Positions 16,363 to 23,828 of a stretch of DNA of 25,957 nt are shown here, one piece after another; positions within the stretch are counted from its first letter, which is position 1; the number at the start of each line of letters is the position of its first letter. The notes below the pieces were generated by a model. The model was given only the letters and a program-made list of their open reading frames with translations. It had not been told where the DNA came from and searched no databases. This stretch comes from an uncultured Collinsella sp. (lineage in GTDB: Bacteria > Actinomycetota > Coriobacteriia > Coriobacteriales > Coriobacteriaceae). A program made the translations under genes and the position numbers. The DNA is taken from NCBI GenBank assembly GCA_900543845.1, contig UQTD01000023.1, positions 1-25,957 on the forward strand, in the 5' to 3' direction.

Positions 16363-18054
16363 TTACTTTTCCAATCCACACGGCATCACGTTATCGCTAC
16401 CGCGATGGTCTTTAGTCACAGCAGCAAAGAAGCGATAGCCACCCGAGAAGTTATAGCAGTCAAAACCGTACTGAGCGAGGATGCGGCAGCCAATGTAGCT
16501 GCGAAGACCACTTTGGCAAATAACATAAACAGGCTTTGTCACGTCAAGCTCCCCCAAGCGAGCACGCAAGTCATCGACGGGAATGTTCACAAAGCCGTCG
16601 ATATGTCCGAGGTCATACTCGCCAACCATACGGACATCGAGCAGCTGCACACTACCATCGCGCGGCAGATCCGGTTCCTGCTCCCAATGCCACTGCTTGA
16701 GCATGCCCGAGCCCACGTTTTCGATCATAAAACCGGCCATGTTCACCGGGTCTTTCGCCGAAGAATATGGCGGCGCATAAGCCAAATCCAAATCCTTGAG
16801 CTTATCGGCCCGAATACCGGCCTGGATTGCCGTCGCCAGCACATCGATTCGCTTGTCCACGCCATCGATGCCCACAATCTGCGCGCCCAGCAGACGCAAG
16901 GTTTCCCTTTCAAACACGACTTTCATGGTCATGGGCGTGGCCCCGGGATAATAACCCGCATGCGATCCAGGTGACAGCACGACGCTCTCGTAATCGATTC
17001 CCGCCGCACGCGCTGCCTTCACAGAAAGGCCCGTGCTCGCAGCTGTCAAGTCGAACACTTTGATTACCGAAGAACCCAGCGAGCCCTGATAGCGACTGTC
17101 TAAGCCACAAATCACGTCTGCGACGATACGTCCCTGCTTATTAGCGGGGCCTGCAAGGGAAATCACCGCGTCCTCGCCCGTCACCTGATGCTTGACCTGC
17201 ACGGCATCACCCACGGCATATACGTCAGGAGCAGACGTCTCCATGCGGTCGTTCACCACAATGGAGCCCTTGATGCCCAGCTCGATACCAGCTTTCTTTG
17301 CCAAATGGCTCTCGGGCGCAACGCCGATAGCGAGTAGCACCATATCGGCCATAATGGACTCATCGCCCGCCACATGTGTGACCACACGGCCATCGGCCTC
17401 CTCAAAGCCCGTAACGTCGGCACGAAGGCGCAGGTCAATGCCATGCTCGCGGACCTCTGCATGAAGCAGCGTCGCCATGTCGTAGTCCAGGTTGTTCATC
17501 AGCTGCCCGGGGCGCTGCAAAAGCGTCACCTCGAGACCCAAGCCACACAGGTTCTCGGCAGCCTCAACACCGATAAAACCGCCACCGATCACCACGGCGC
17601 TCCTCGGCTCATGCTCTTGCACATAACCATGAATGTGCAGCGTGTCCTCTACCGTTCGAAGGCTAAAGATCTTATCCAAATCGATTCCCGGAAGAGCGGG
17701 GCGAATGGGATGCGCGCCTGGCGAAAGAATCAGCTTGTCATATGTCTCGACAAATTCCTCGCCGGTGAGCAGGTCGCGAACGTCAACCGTATGCACATCG
17801 GGATGAATGGCGATCACCTCGTGGCTCGTCTTCACGGCAATGCGGAATCGATTCCAAAAGCCCTCGGGCGATTGCAGCGTGAGCGCAGACTCCTCCTCAA
17901 TCACGCCGCCAATAAAGTATGGCAATCCGCAGTTAGCATAGGAGACATAACCTGTGCGCTCAAAAACGACAATCTCCGCCTGCTCGTCAAGCCTGCGCAA
18001 GCGCGCTGCCGCCGATGCACCGCCAGCAACGCCCCCCACGATAACCACCTTCAT
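16363..18054 (-). CDS. CoA-disulfide reductase / NADH oxidase-like flavoprotein with C-terminal rhodanese domain
   Basis: A 563-residue pyridine-nucleotide disulfide oxidoreductase. FAD motif GGVAGGASAA (7-16), redox Cys42 in YANCGLPYF, NAD(P) motif VVIGGGFIGVEAAE (about 154-167), the second FAD motif VYAVGDA, and the YAPPYSSAKDP dimer-interface motif identify the CoADR/Nox group with a single active cysteine. Residues about 465-555 are a rhodanese domain with Cys513 in CQSGLRS. CoADR-rhodanese fusions reduce CoA disulfides, persulfides or polysulfide using NAD(P)H. The gene starts 2 nt after the stop of a single-domain rhodanese, so they form an operon. It probably serves sulfane-sulfur or peroxide/thiol homeostasis. 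Confidence 0.92.
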   Translation of the reverse strand: MKVVIVGGVAGGASAAARLRRLDEQAEIVVFERTGYVSYANCGLPYFIGGVIEEESALTLQSPEGFWNRFRIAVKTSHEVIAIHPDVHTVDVRDLLTGEEFVETYDKLILSPGAHPIRPALPGIDLDKIFSLRTVEDTLHIHGYVQEHEPRSAVVIGGGFIGVEAAENLCGLGLEVTLLQRPGQLMNNLDYDMATLLHAEVREHGIDLRLRADVTGFEEADGRVVTHVAGDESIMADMVLLAIGVAPESHLAKKAGIELGIKGSIVVNDRMETSAPDVYAVGDAVQVKHQVTGEDAVISLAGPANKQGRIVADVICGLDSRYQGSLGSSVIKVFDLTAASTGLSVKAARAAGIDYESVVLSPGSHAGYYPGATPMTMKVVFERETLRLLGAQIVGIDGVDKRIDVLATAIQAGIRADKLKDLDLAYAPPYSSAKDPVNMAGFMIENVGSGMLKQWHWEQEPDLPRDGSVQLLDVRMVGEYDLGHIDGFVNIPVDDLRARLGELDVTKPVYVICQSGLRSYIGCRILAQYGFDCYNFSGGYRFFAAVTKDHRGSDNVMPCGLEK

Positions 18055-18056
18055 AG

Positions 18057-18377
18057 TTAACGCACCACCTTTCCGCTGTAGCTATTGATTCCGCCGATGT
18101 TCTTCACGTTGACGTAGCCCGCACGCTGAAGAAAGCTCGCAGCGCGACCGCTACGAGCGCCACTCAGGCAATGCACGAACAGAGGCGTATCCTTCTTTGG
18201 ATACTCGACAAGCACGCGATTGACGACATCGAGGGGAATGTTGATGGCACCGGGGATATGTCCCTGCCGATACTCATCGGCGCCACGCACATCGATCAAC
18301 ACCGCACCTTCGGTCGCACGGCACTCTTCAACACCTTTGTTGATATCCACCCCAGCAAATAGATTGAACAATCCCAT
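18057..18377 (-). CDS. single-domain rhodanese-like sulfurtransferase
   Basis: A 106-residue cytoplasmic rhodanese domain: LIDVRGADEYRQGHIPGAINIPL, then VHCLSGARSGRAA with the active-site Cys70, and YVNVKNIGGINSY. It would carry persulfide sulfur from or to acceptors such as the rhodanese-reductase encoded 2 nt downstream. AAAGGAG precedes ATG 18377 at good spacing. It is the first gene of a two-gene unit behind a predicted Crp/Fnr-type operator and promoter, with the Crp/Fnr-type regulator gene immediately upstream. Confidence 0.92.
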   Translation of the reverse strand: MGLFNLFAGVDINKGVEECRATEGAVLIDVRGADEYRQGHIPGAINIPLDVVNRVLVEYPKKDTPLFVHCLSGARSGRAASFLQRAGYVNVKNIGGINSYSGKVVR

Positions 18378-18416
18378 GATGAGCTCCTTTGCTCGCTTGC
18401 CCTATCGTTTGATGCC

Positions 18417-18458
18417 AGTATGCCCGGAAGGCGCAGACCGGTTCCGTGACCAAGTCAC
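18417..18458 (-). promoter_or_regulatory. predicted Crp/Fnr-type operator and promoter of the rhodanese-flavoprotein operon
   Basis: A perfect 13-bp inverted repeat GTGAC-CAA-GTCAC occupies 18446-18458. On the minus strand a -10-like CATACT (18422-18417) predicts a start near 18410, which puts the operator centre at about -42, the class II activator position for Crp/Fnr proteins. There is no good -35, as expected for an activated promoter. The regulator encoded upstream is the obvious candidate to bind here. The half-site TGAC resembles Crp/Fnr half-sites but the spacing is one base shorter than the Crp consensus. Confidence 0.45.
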
Positions 18459-18486
18459 CGTATGCGACAATTTTTTCTTAAGAGCG

Positions 18487-18527
18487 AGTGCCAGGCACTG
18501 GACGGATAGGCACCATGGCAAAGCCAT
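18487..18527 (-). terminator. two small hairpins after the Crp/Fnr-type gene
   Basis: ATGGC-AAA-GCCAT (18515-18527) and AGTGCC-A-GGCACT (18487-18499) follow directly after the stop of the regulator gene on the minus strand. The stems are short (5 and 6 bp) and the run after them is A-rich rather than U-rich on the transcript, so termination is only possible, not shown. Confidence 0.3.
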
Positions 18528-18529
18528 CG

Positions 18530-19195
18530 CTACGGCAGGCGTGTCAAACCGTCGACATCCAGAACAAGGATTCGCCCGCGCTTCACCTCGACAAGACCTT
18601 CATTGGCAAGACGACGCAGCACGCGCGTCACCGCCTCGCGGGCAGAGTTGATGTCACGCGCCAGCTCGTCTTGAGTGACCCGGAGCTCCATTGACCCCGT
18701 TGCCTGGCATCGCTCAACCAAATAGTCGGCAACACGCTGGTCGAGACGTCGGAAAAGCATCTGTTGGAGCACACGAACCACCTGAGAGTAGCGCCGCGCC
18801 TCCACTTCGAGCATAAAGACTTTGACGAAAATATTGTTGCTGGCAAGATGCTCGCAAACACCGATAGGCACAATAAGGAGCTCGGATTTCTCTGTTGCGG
18901 CAACCAACGTGCCAAAGGAGATTTGCCGAATTACGCACGAAGCTGTTGTAACGCAGCACTCGCCGCACCCAATCCTAAAGAGCGTGATCTCCTTGCCTTC
19001 CTCGGAAAGGAGGCTGACGCGGACACCACCCTGAACGATAAGGAACATGCCGGTACAGGAGCTATCGCTGCCGCCGATAAGCTGGCCGGCATCGAAGGTG
19101 CGCAAGGCGGCTTGCTCCAAAACGAGCGTCCTCTCGTCAGAAGACAGATGCGCCCAAAAAGGGAGCTTCTCTACAACGTTTTGCACCATGGTCAT
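18530..19195 (-). CDS. Crp/Fnr-family transcriptional regulator
   Basis: A 221-residue regulator. An N-terminal cyclic-nucleotide-binding-type barrel (about 15-125, with GGVRVSLLSEEGKEITLFRIG) is followed by a dimer helix and a winged helix (about 150-215: QDELARDINSAREAVTRVLRRL is the recognition region, then GLVEVKRGRILVLD). Cys77, Cys80, Cys81 and Cys87 cluster in GCGECCVTTASC, as in Clostridia/Coriobacteria members of this family, and may act as a redox or metal switch. The residues that bind cAMP phosphate in Crp are not evident. AAGGAG six bases upstream supports ATG 19195. The downstream rhodanese and CoADR genes and the -42 operator point to control of sulfur or redox metabolism. Confidence 0.9.
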   Translation of the reverse strand: MTMVQNVVEKLPFWAHLSSDERTLVLEQAALRTFDAGQLIGGSDSSCTGMFLIVQGGVRVSLLSEEGKEITLFRIGCGECCVTTASCVIRQISFGTLVAATEKSELLIVPIGVCEHLASNNIFVKVFMLEVEARRYSQVVRVLQQMLFRRLDQRVADYLVERCQATGSMELRVTQDELARDINSAREAVTRVLRRLANEGLVEVKRGRILVLDVDGLTRLP

Positions 19196-19238
19196 CTGCG
19201 ACTCCTTCTCCCATGGTCTAATCTATCAGGAATAATAG

Positions 19239-19409
19239 GGAGCAGCAAAAGTCAACTGGCGCAAGAATGACCTGTACCGCAAGATTATCACCGAGGGCTT
19301 TGAGATTGCCGACGAGCGCTTTGAGGCCAACGCTTTGGTCATCTTCCGTGAGACAGGGAACCGTCAGCACACCATCAAGGCCGTTATGTGTGCCCTTCTG
19401 GGTCTCTAG
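19239..19409 (+). pseudogene. unidentified C-terminal gene fragment
   Basis: An open frame of 56 codons without a start follows an in-frame TAG at 19236-19238 and ends at TAG 19407-19409. Its codons show the strong third-position G/C bias of real genes here, and the peptide (KNDLYRKIITEGFEIADERF ... ETGNRQHTIKAVMCALLGL) looks like a natural C-terminus. No ribosome site or start precedes it, and the 5' part is missing. I do not recognise the family. It occupies part of the 365-bp gap between the regulator gene and the TlpA-like gene; 19410-19522 shows nothing else. Confidence 0.5.
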
Positions 19410-19522
19410 GAGCCGTATCAATGGAAACTGTTTTGCCGGTGCCAGTGAGGAATGTTGGGAACCGCACAAAAACGAACGGGACGGCACGTCGCGTGGCGCA
19501 CCATCCCGCACATGGCATTGAC

Positions 19523-19555
19523 AATGTGGCAAAGGGACTGTCCTTTTGCCACATT
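19523..19555 (-). terminator. hairpin terminator (TGTGRCAAAGG family, copy 3)
   Basis: AATGTGGCAAAGGGA (19523-19537) pairs with TCCTTTTGCCACATT (19541-19555) across 15 positions with one G-T pair and a 3-nt loop. It lies 5 bp beyond the stop of the TlpA-like gene on the minus strand, as expected for the operon terminator. Confidence 0.7.
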
Positions 19556-19560
19556 CGAAC

Positions 19561-20532
19561 CTACTGCTCGCTATTCGCAATCGCCTGGTCGATAAGCTTG
19601 TCGAGTGCTGCGCGCTGCTCGGCGGAGCTGATGGCGCCCACGATTGGATCCCCTACGATGTTGCCATTCTGATCGATGACATACGTTGTCGGGAACGAGA
19701 ACAAATTTGACGTAAACTTACCGGCCTCGCTATCCGACTTGAACCAGACGTTCTTATACGTCACGCCCTTCTTGCTCAGCACGTCCTTGGCATCTGCAAT
19801 CTCGCCCTTGTTGCCATCGAGCGTAAAGGAATTGACGCCCACGACCTGACCGCCCTTCTTGGCAAGTTCCTGATTCAGTTTCTCAAGATCGCCCAGCTCG
19901 CCCACGCACGGCTTGCAAGTGGTGAACCAGAAGTTCATGACGGTGACCTTGTTCTTAGAGAACAGCTCGTCGCTGCTCACGTCGTTGCCATCCAGGTCCT
20001 TGCCCGTAAAGCTGGGGAACTTCGTCGCCTCGCTCGAAGCATTGGCACCAGCCGTCATGCCAGCGGTCGAAGCGTCGACGCTCTCGCCTGCACTCGGCGT
20101 GCTTCCACAGCCGGGGAACTCCTTCTCCAGGCTCTCGAGCTTGTCCTCGATCTCCTTGATCTGCTGTGCACCGGCCTTGAGCGTCTTGAGCTCATCCGCC
20201 GTGAACTCATCCTTGGCGCCGTCGATGGTCTTGAGCAGGAAATCGCCGTAATTGCTGCCGTCCTCAATCATTGCCGAGTCTTTATTTGCCGCATTGAATA
20301 CCTTTTCCCACAGCGCGTTATCACTCGAAAAGATATCGTTCTCCTTCTGCATGAGTTTTGTATACAACTCAGCGGCCTCGTCGGCATTGGCCGGCTTCTG
20401 CGCAGTGAGTTCTGCGATCTTAGAATCGGAGCCCGCAGATTCGCTCGCATTGCCACCAGGTGCCGAGCACGCCACAAGACACAAGGCCAGCACCGGCACC
20501 ATAAACAGGGCCGCAATCTTAGAAAGCTTCAT
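19561..20532 (-). CDS. TlpA-like thioredoxin-fold lipoprotein
   Basis: A 323-residue extracytoplasmic lipoprotein: signal with lipobox LVAC (Cys22), a charged helical region (about 35-140), a Ser/Ala-rich linker, then a TlpA/ResA-type thioredoxin domain from FPSFTGKDLDGNDVS to the end. The active site is Cys206-Lys-Pro-Cys209 (NFWFTTCKPCVGEL), and the cis-Pro is in FSFPTTYVID. It should reduce disulfides outside the membrane. ATG 20532 has GGAGG seven bases upstream; ATG 20538 is too close to it. It is the last gene of the operon after the 4Fe-4S membrane protein, which probably feeds it electrons. The extra helical N-terminal domain is unusual for TlpA and resembles small-protein scaffolds. 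Confidence 0.92.
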   Translation of the reverse strand: MKLSKIAALFMVPVLALCLVACSAPGGNASESAGSDSKIAELTAQKPANADEAAELYTKLMQKENDIFSSDNALWEKVFNAANKDSAMIEDGSNYGDFLLKTIDGAKDEFTADELKTLKAGAQQIKEIEDKLESLEKEFPGCGSTPSAGESVDASTAGMTAGANASSEATKFPSFTGKDLDGNDVSSDELFSKNKVTVMNFWFTTCKPCVGELGDLEKLNQELAKKGGQVVGVNSFTLDGNKGEIADAKDVLSKKGVTYKNVWFKSDSEAGKFTSNLFSFPTTYVIDQNGNIVGDPIVGAISSAEQRAALDKLIDQAIANSEQ

Positions 20533-20561
20533 AGTCATTCCTCCGTTTTGTCGAAGCTTGT

Positions 20562-21464
20562 TTACTTTTTATCGGCGGTCAAGGGAAGCTTTTCCGCCGA
20601 CACATCCAGGCCATAGCGATAGCTGATGGCATCGACGGGACAGGCCCCGATGCACTTTCCGCACCGGATGCATTCGGCATGATTGGGCGCGCGGACCACA
20701 TCAACGTCCATCTGACAAACCCTTGAACACTTGCCGCACGAGACGCATTTGCATGCATCGACCCGAATCCCTAGCAGGGATACCTTATTCATGAGCGCAT
20801 AGAATGCGCCGAGCGGGCAAATCCATTTGCAGAAGGGGCGATAGAACAAAACACTCAGCACTACCACGGCAATGAGAACGGCAAGTTTCCAGGTAAAGAG
20901 CTGCCCCAGCGCAGATCGAATGCCGGCGTTGGCAATGGCCAGCGGAATGGCGCCCTCGAGCACGCCCTGCGGACAGACGTATTTGCAAAAGAACGGATCT
21001 CCCATCCCCAGGTCGTTGACCACCAGCACAGGCAGCAATACCACAGCAAACAGCAGCACGAAGTATTTGATATACGTAAGCGCCTTGAGCTTTTTTGTCG
21101 AAAGCTTTTTGCCGGGGATCTTGTAAAGCAGTTCCTGCAGCCAGCCAAACGGGCACAAAAACCCGCATACAAATCGTCCCAGCAGCACGCCTAGCAAAAT
21201 GAGCGTACCGGTGACGTAGTAAGAAAAGTTGAACCTGGATGAACCTACCACCGACTGGAACGACCCGATGGGGCACGCACCCGATGCCGCGGGACACGAA
21301 TAGCAATTAAGTCCAGGTACGCAGACTGTTTTTCCCGCGCCCTGATAGATGCCGCCTTTGGCAAAGTTTGGCAGGTGAATGTTGGTGATGAGCGTCGCCG
21401 CCGCCTGAATGAATCCGCGAAATCGGGCCAAAACATGCGACGCAGTGTTTTCTCTTTTATCCAA
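20562..21464 (-). CDS. NapH/CcdA-associated-type 4Fe-4S polytopic membrane protein
   Basis: A membrane protein of about 300 residues with roughly four to five helices. A short N-terminus leads to CVPGLNCYSCPAASGACPIGS, then the loops CGFLCPFGW, FCKYVCPQG and FCKWICPLGAF, which are the cysteine motifs of the NapH/YccM/RnfC-like 4Fe-4S membrane group. At the C-terminus are two ferredoxin-type clusters (CVSCGKCSRVCQMDV and CIRCGKCIGACPVDA). It should move electrons across or along the membrane. The start is uncertain: TTG 21464 is preferred because it overlaps the stop of the small upstream gene by 8 bp and gives an N-terminus like those of relatives. ATG 21512 is an alternative. Likely redox donor to the TlpA-like protein encoded next. 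Confidence 0.88.
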   Translation of the reverse strand: MDKRENTASHVLARFRGFIQAAATLITNIHLPNFAKGGIYQGAGKTVCVPGLNCYSCPAASGACPIGSFQSVVGSSRFNFSYYVTGTLILLGVLLGRFVCGFLCPFGWLQELLYKIPGKKLSTKKLKALTYIKYFVLLFAVVLLPVLVVNDLGMGDPFFCKYVCPQGVLEGAIPLAIANAGIRSALGQLFTWKLAVLIAVVVLSVLFYRPFCKWICPLGAFYALMNKVSLLGIRVDACKCVSCGKCSRVCQMDVDVVRAPNHAECIRCGKCIGACPVDAISYRYGLDVSAEKLPLTADKK

Positions 21465-21603
21465 TTCCGATACACTCCAAGCACAGCCTAATCGCTTTGG
21501 CCAGCACGGCATCCGCCTCGCCACGCATAACGCCAAAGCACACCATGGCAATTCCGACGATCAACAAAGCGACCTGTACCACGGGTTTTACCGCTTTGAA
21601 CAA
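21457..21603 (-). CDS. CD1871A-family CxxC mini membrane protein
   Basis: A 48-residue peptide: a short basic N-terminus (FKAVKPVVQ), one membrane helix (VALLIVGIAMVCFGV), then GEADAVLAKAIRLCLECIGIG with a CxxC-like CLEC near the end. This matches my memory of the CD1871A family of CXXC-motif peptides found beside 4Fe-4S and TlpA-like genes in gut anaerobes. The TTG start at 21603 has AAAGGAG at suitable spacing, while GTG closer to it would overlap the ribosome site. It overlaps the start of the Fe-S protein gene by 8 bp. Probably a component or assembly peptide of the same electron-transfer module. Confidence 0.75.
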   Translation of the reverse strand: MFKAVKPVVQVALLIVGIAMVCFGVMRGEADAVLAKAIRLCLECIGIG

Positions 21604-21635
21604 CCTAACCACTCCTTTCGTTACGCGACCATTGG

Positions 21636-21663
21636 ACCATATCGACTATAAAATCCGTGTTAA
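21636..21663 (-). promoter_or_regulatory. predicted promoter of the CxxC peptide-FeS-TlpA operon, in the divergent region
   Basis: On the minus strand TTAACA (21663-21658) and TATGGT (21641-21636) are separated by 16 bp, giving a start near 21629 and a short leader to the TTG at 21603. On the plus strand a -10-like TATAAA (21647-21652) for the two-component genes falls inside the same stretch, so the two promoters overlap in the 90-bp gap. Binding of the response regulator there could switch both directions. Confidence 0.45.
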
Positions 21664-21693
21664 GCGCGATTTGGAATGTGCAAGGAGACTGTT

Positions 21694-22368
21694 ATGCGTA
21701 TTTTGATCGTCGAAGACGAGCGAGCACTGTGCGACACGATCGCACGCAGCTTGCGAAACCTGGCATACAGCGTCGACTGCTGCCACGATGGACGGGAGGC
21801 GCTCGATCTGCTGAGCATCGAAGTCTTTGACCTCGTGGTACTCGACCTCAATCTCCCCCGTATCGACGGCATGACCGTGCTCAGGGAACTTAGGAAAACC
21901 GACTGCGAGACCAAGGTACTGATTCTGTCCGCGCGTGGCGAAGTATCCGATAAAGTCGCCGGACTCGATGCCGGTGCCAACGATTACCTCACCAAGCCGT
22001 TTCATCTGGACGAACTTGCGGCAAGGATCCGCAGCCTTACCCTCAGACGCTTCGCACAAAGCGACATAGTATTAACCTGTGGAATGCTCCGCTTTGACAC
22101 CAAGGCGCGCATCGCTTCCGTGGACAGCGAGGCTCTATCTCTTACACGCAAGGAAACGGGAATCTTGGAATATCTGATGCTTAATCAGGGGCGTCCGGTA
22201 AGTCAAGAGGAGCTTATCGAGCACGTTTGGGATAGCACCGTGAACAGCTTTAGCAACGCAATCCGCGTTCACATCTCGTCACTCCGCAAAAAGCTACGCA
22301 GCGCTTTGGGATACGACCCGATTCGCAATCGGATTGGAGAGGGCTACGTTATGGAGGATGGAGAATGA
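21694..22368 (+). CDS. OmpR/PhoB-family response regulator
   Basis: A 224-residue response regulator. Receiver residues Asp8, phospho-acceptor Asp51 (VVLDLNLPRIDG) and Lys101 (YLTKPF) are in place, followed by a winged-helix domain (about 130-220: LTRKETGILEYLMLNQGRPVS, then NAIRVHISSLRKKL, GEGYVM). ATG 21694 has AAGGAG at 21682-21687; an upstream in-frame GTG has none. It overlaps the histidine kinase gene by 4 bp (ATGA). Divergent from the CxxC-FeS-TlpA operon with only 90 bp between, so it probably regulates that operon. Confidence 0.93.
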   Translation: MRILIVEDERALCDTIARSLRNLAYSVDCCHDGREALDLLSIEVFDLVVLDLNLPRIDGMTVLRELRKTDCETKVLILSARGEVSDKVAGLDAGANDYLTKPFHLDELAARIRSLTLRRFAQSDIVLTCGMLRFDTKARIASVDSEALSLTRKETGILEYLMLNQGRPVSQEELIEHVWDSTVNSFSNAIRVHISSLRKKLRSALGYDPIRNRIGEGYVMEDGE

Positions 22369-23504
22369 AAAGGCTTTCGCTGCAATGGCGCATAACGATT
22401 ATGACGGCACTGCTGACGTGTGCGGCGTGCGTGCTGACGAACTGTCTGGTCGGCTATACGGGCATGCGCTACATGGATGCCATCGGCAGCGACATCTCGG
22501 CCTTTAACGCAACCGGCGAAGAGTCGCCCCAGGCGTTCGACCCGACGAAAGCGGTCCCCGATGACAAGGTTGCGATCGTCGTAAACGACGCACAGGAGTC
22601 TTTTGGCACGACAGCCTGGTACATCACGGCTGGAGTCACACTCCTTGGCGGCGTGCTGGCATACTTTGTGAGCGGCCGTGCACTCAAACCGCTACGGGCT
22701 TTTGCCGCCCAGGTAGAGCGTGTGCAGCCTGACAACCTAAGCGAAATCAGACTCAGTGAAGATGTGCCCACCGAGCTTCAACGATGCAGCGCCTCTTTCA
22801 ACGGCATGATCGCCCGTCTTGGCGAAGGATTCTCTGCACAGCGTCAGTTTACCGGCAACGCCGCACACGAGCTGCGCACCCCGCTCGCCCTTATGCAAGC
22901 GCAGATTGAACTATTCATCTCCGAGCACTCCGGTTTGCAACCCGAAACAGCCGAGCTGCTCGGCCTGCTACAAGAACAAACCGAGCGAATGTCGCGGATG
23001 ACCAAGGCATTACTCGAGATGAGTGAGCTTCGCAGCGTTCCTTGCGGGGACGCTGTTGAACTCGGTCCCTTGTCCGAAGAGGTCCTCACCGACCTTGCGC
23101 CACTTGCCGAGGATAAGGACATAACCCTCGATTGCGCTGGAGACGCTTTAGTAATCGGGAGCGACACGCTCCTCTATCGGCTGGTGTTCAACCTGGTCGA
23201 AAATGCCATCCGTTACAGCCGCCCCGGCTCGACTGTCAACGTCTCCATCTGCGACAACGACAGCCACGTGTTCCTGCGAGTCGAGGACCAGGGCCCGGGA
23301 ATACCCAAGCAGTACCGTGAGAGCATCTTCCAGCCGTTCTTTCGTCTAGACAAATCCCGCAGCAGGGCATATGGCGGCGCAGGACTCGGACTAGCGCTCG
23401 TTTGGGAGATTGCAGCGCTTCACGGTGGCACGGTAGAGGTCGAAGCAAGTTCCGAGAACGGGACCACCATGCTCGTAAGCCTTCCAAAGGGGGCCACCAC
23501 GTGA
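22365..23504 (+). CDS. sensor histidine kinase (classical two-helix type)
   Basis: A 379-residue membrane kinase. Helix 1 (about 8-30) and helix 2 (about 84-104) enclose a short extracytoplasmic loop of about 50 residues. HAMP follows (105-155), then HisKA with His168 (NAAHELRTPLA), and HATPase with NLVENAIRYS, EDQGPGIP and GAGLGLALV. The partner response regulator gene overlaps it by 4 bp. The short loop suggests sensing within the membrane or at its surface, possibly envelope redox or metal stress, given the divergent thiol-redox operon. No clear terminator follows; an arginase-family remnant begins within 30 bp. Confidence 0.93.
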   Translation: MKRLSLQWRITIMTALLTCAACVLTNCLVGYTGMRYMDAIGSDISAFNATGEESPQAFDPTKAVPDDKVAIVVNDAQESFGTTAWYITAGVTLLGGVLAYFVSGRALKPLRAFAAQVERVQPDNLSEIRLSEDVPTELQRCSASFNGMIARLGEGFSAQRQFTGNAAHELRTPLALMQAQIELFISEHSGLQPETAELLGLLQEQTERMSRMTKALLEMSELRSVPCGDAVELGPLSEEVLTDLAPLAEDKDITLDCAGDALVIGSDTLLYRLVFNLVENAIRYSRPGSTVNVSICDNDSHVFLRVEDQGPGIPKQYRESIFQPFFRLDKSRSRAYGGAGLGLALVWEIAALHGGTVEVEASSENGTTMLVSLPKGATT

Positions 23505-23534
23505 TCCGACTGTCCAGGGGTCCCACTCGGCATT

Positions 23535-23828
23535 GTGAAACGCGTCCCAAAACTTGGACATGAGAAATGGGAGGCAGTTCGCATCTATGCCGAGGACGAA
23601 GTCCTGGCGGGGATTCAGGATGCGCAGAGGAAGCTTACGGCAGAAAACCCCGACAGAGTCGTGACCGTCGGCGGCAACTGTATGGTGTCGCTTGCCCTCT
23701 TCGATTACCTGCACGGGAAATACGAGAACGTTGGAATCGTCTGGATCTATGCGCATCCGGATGTATCCACGCTGAATGATGACTACCCCAACGCTCACGC
23801 CATGGTACTTGGCAGCCTTTTGGGAGAA
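23535..23828 (+). pseudogene. arginase/agmatinase-family fragment, inactive
   Basis: About 98 codons resemble the N-terminal metal-binding core of ureohydrolases: ENPDRVVTVGGNCMVSLALF, then GIVWIYAHPDVSTLNDDYPN and AHAMVLGSLLGE. In this family the second motif begins with an Asp metal ligand (D-A-H-x-D); here it is Tyr (YAHPD). The C-terminal two thirds, including the second pair of metal ligands, are missing, and the open frame runs on only into unrelated antisense sequence to 23942. The likely 5' end is also absent: the GTG at 23535 has no ribosome site. A decayed gene truncated by rearrangement. Confidence 0.75.

Noticed and set aside
14115..16415. Long plus-strand open frame of 766 codons opposite the ABC exporter
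   Set aside because: It is antisense to the well-supported transporter; the His/Arg-rich composition is typical of a shadow frame.
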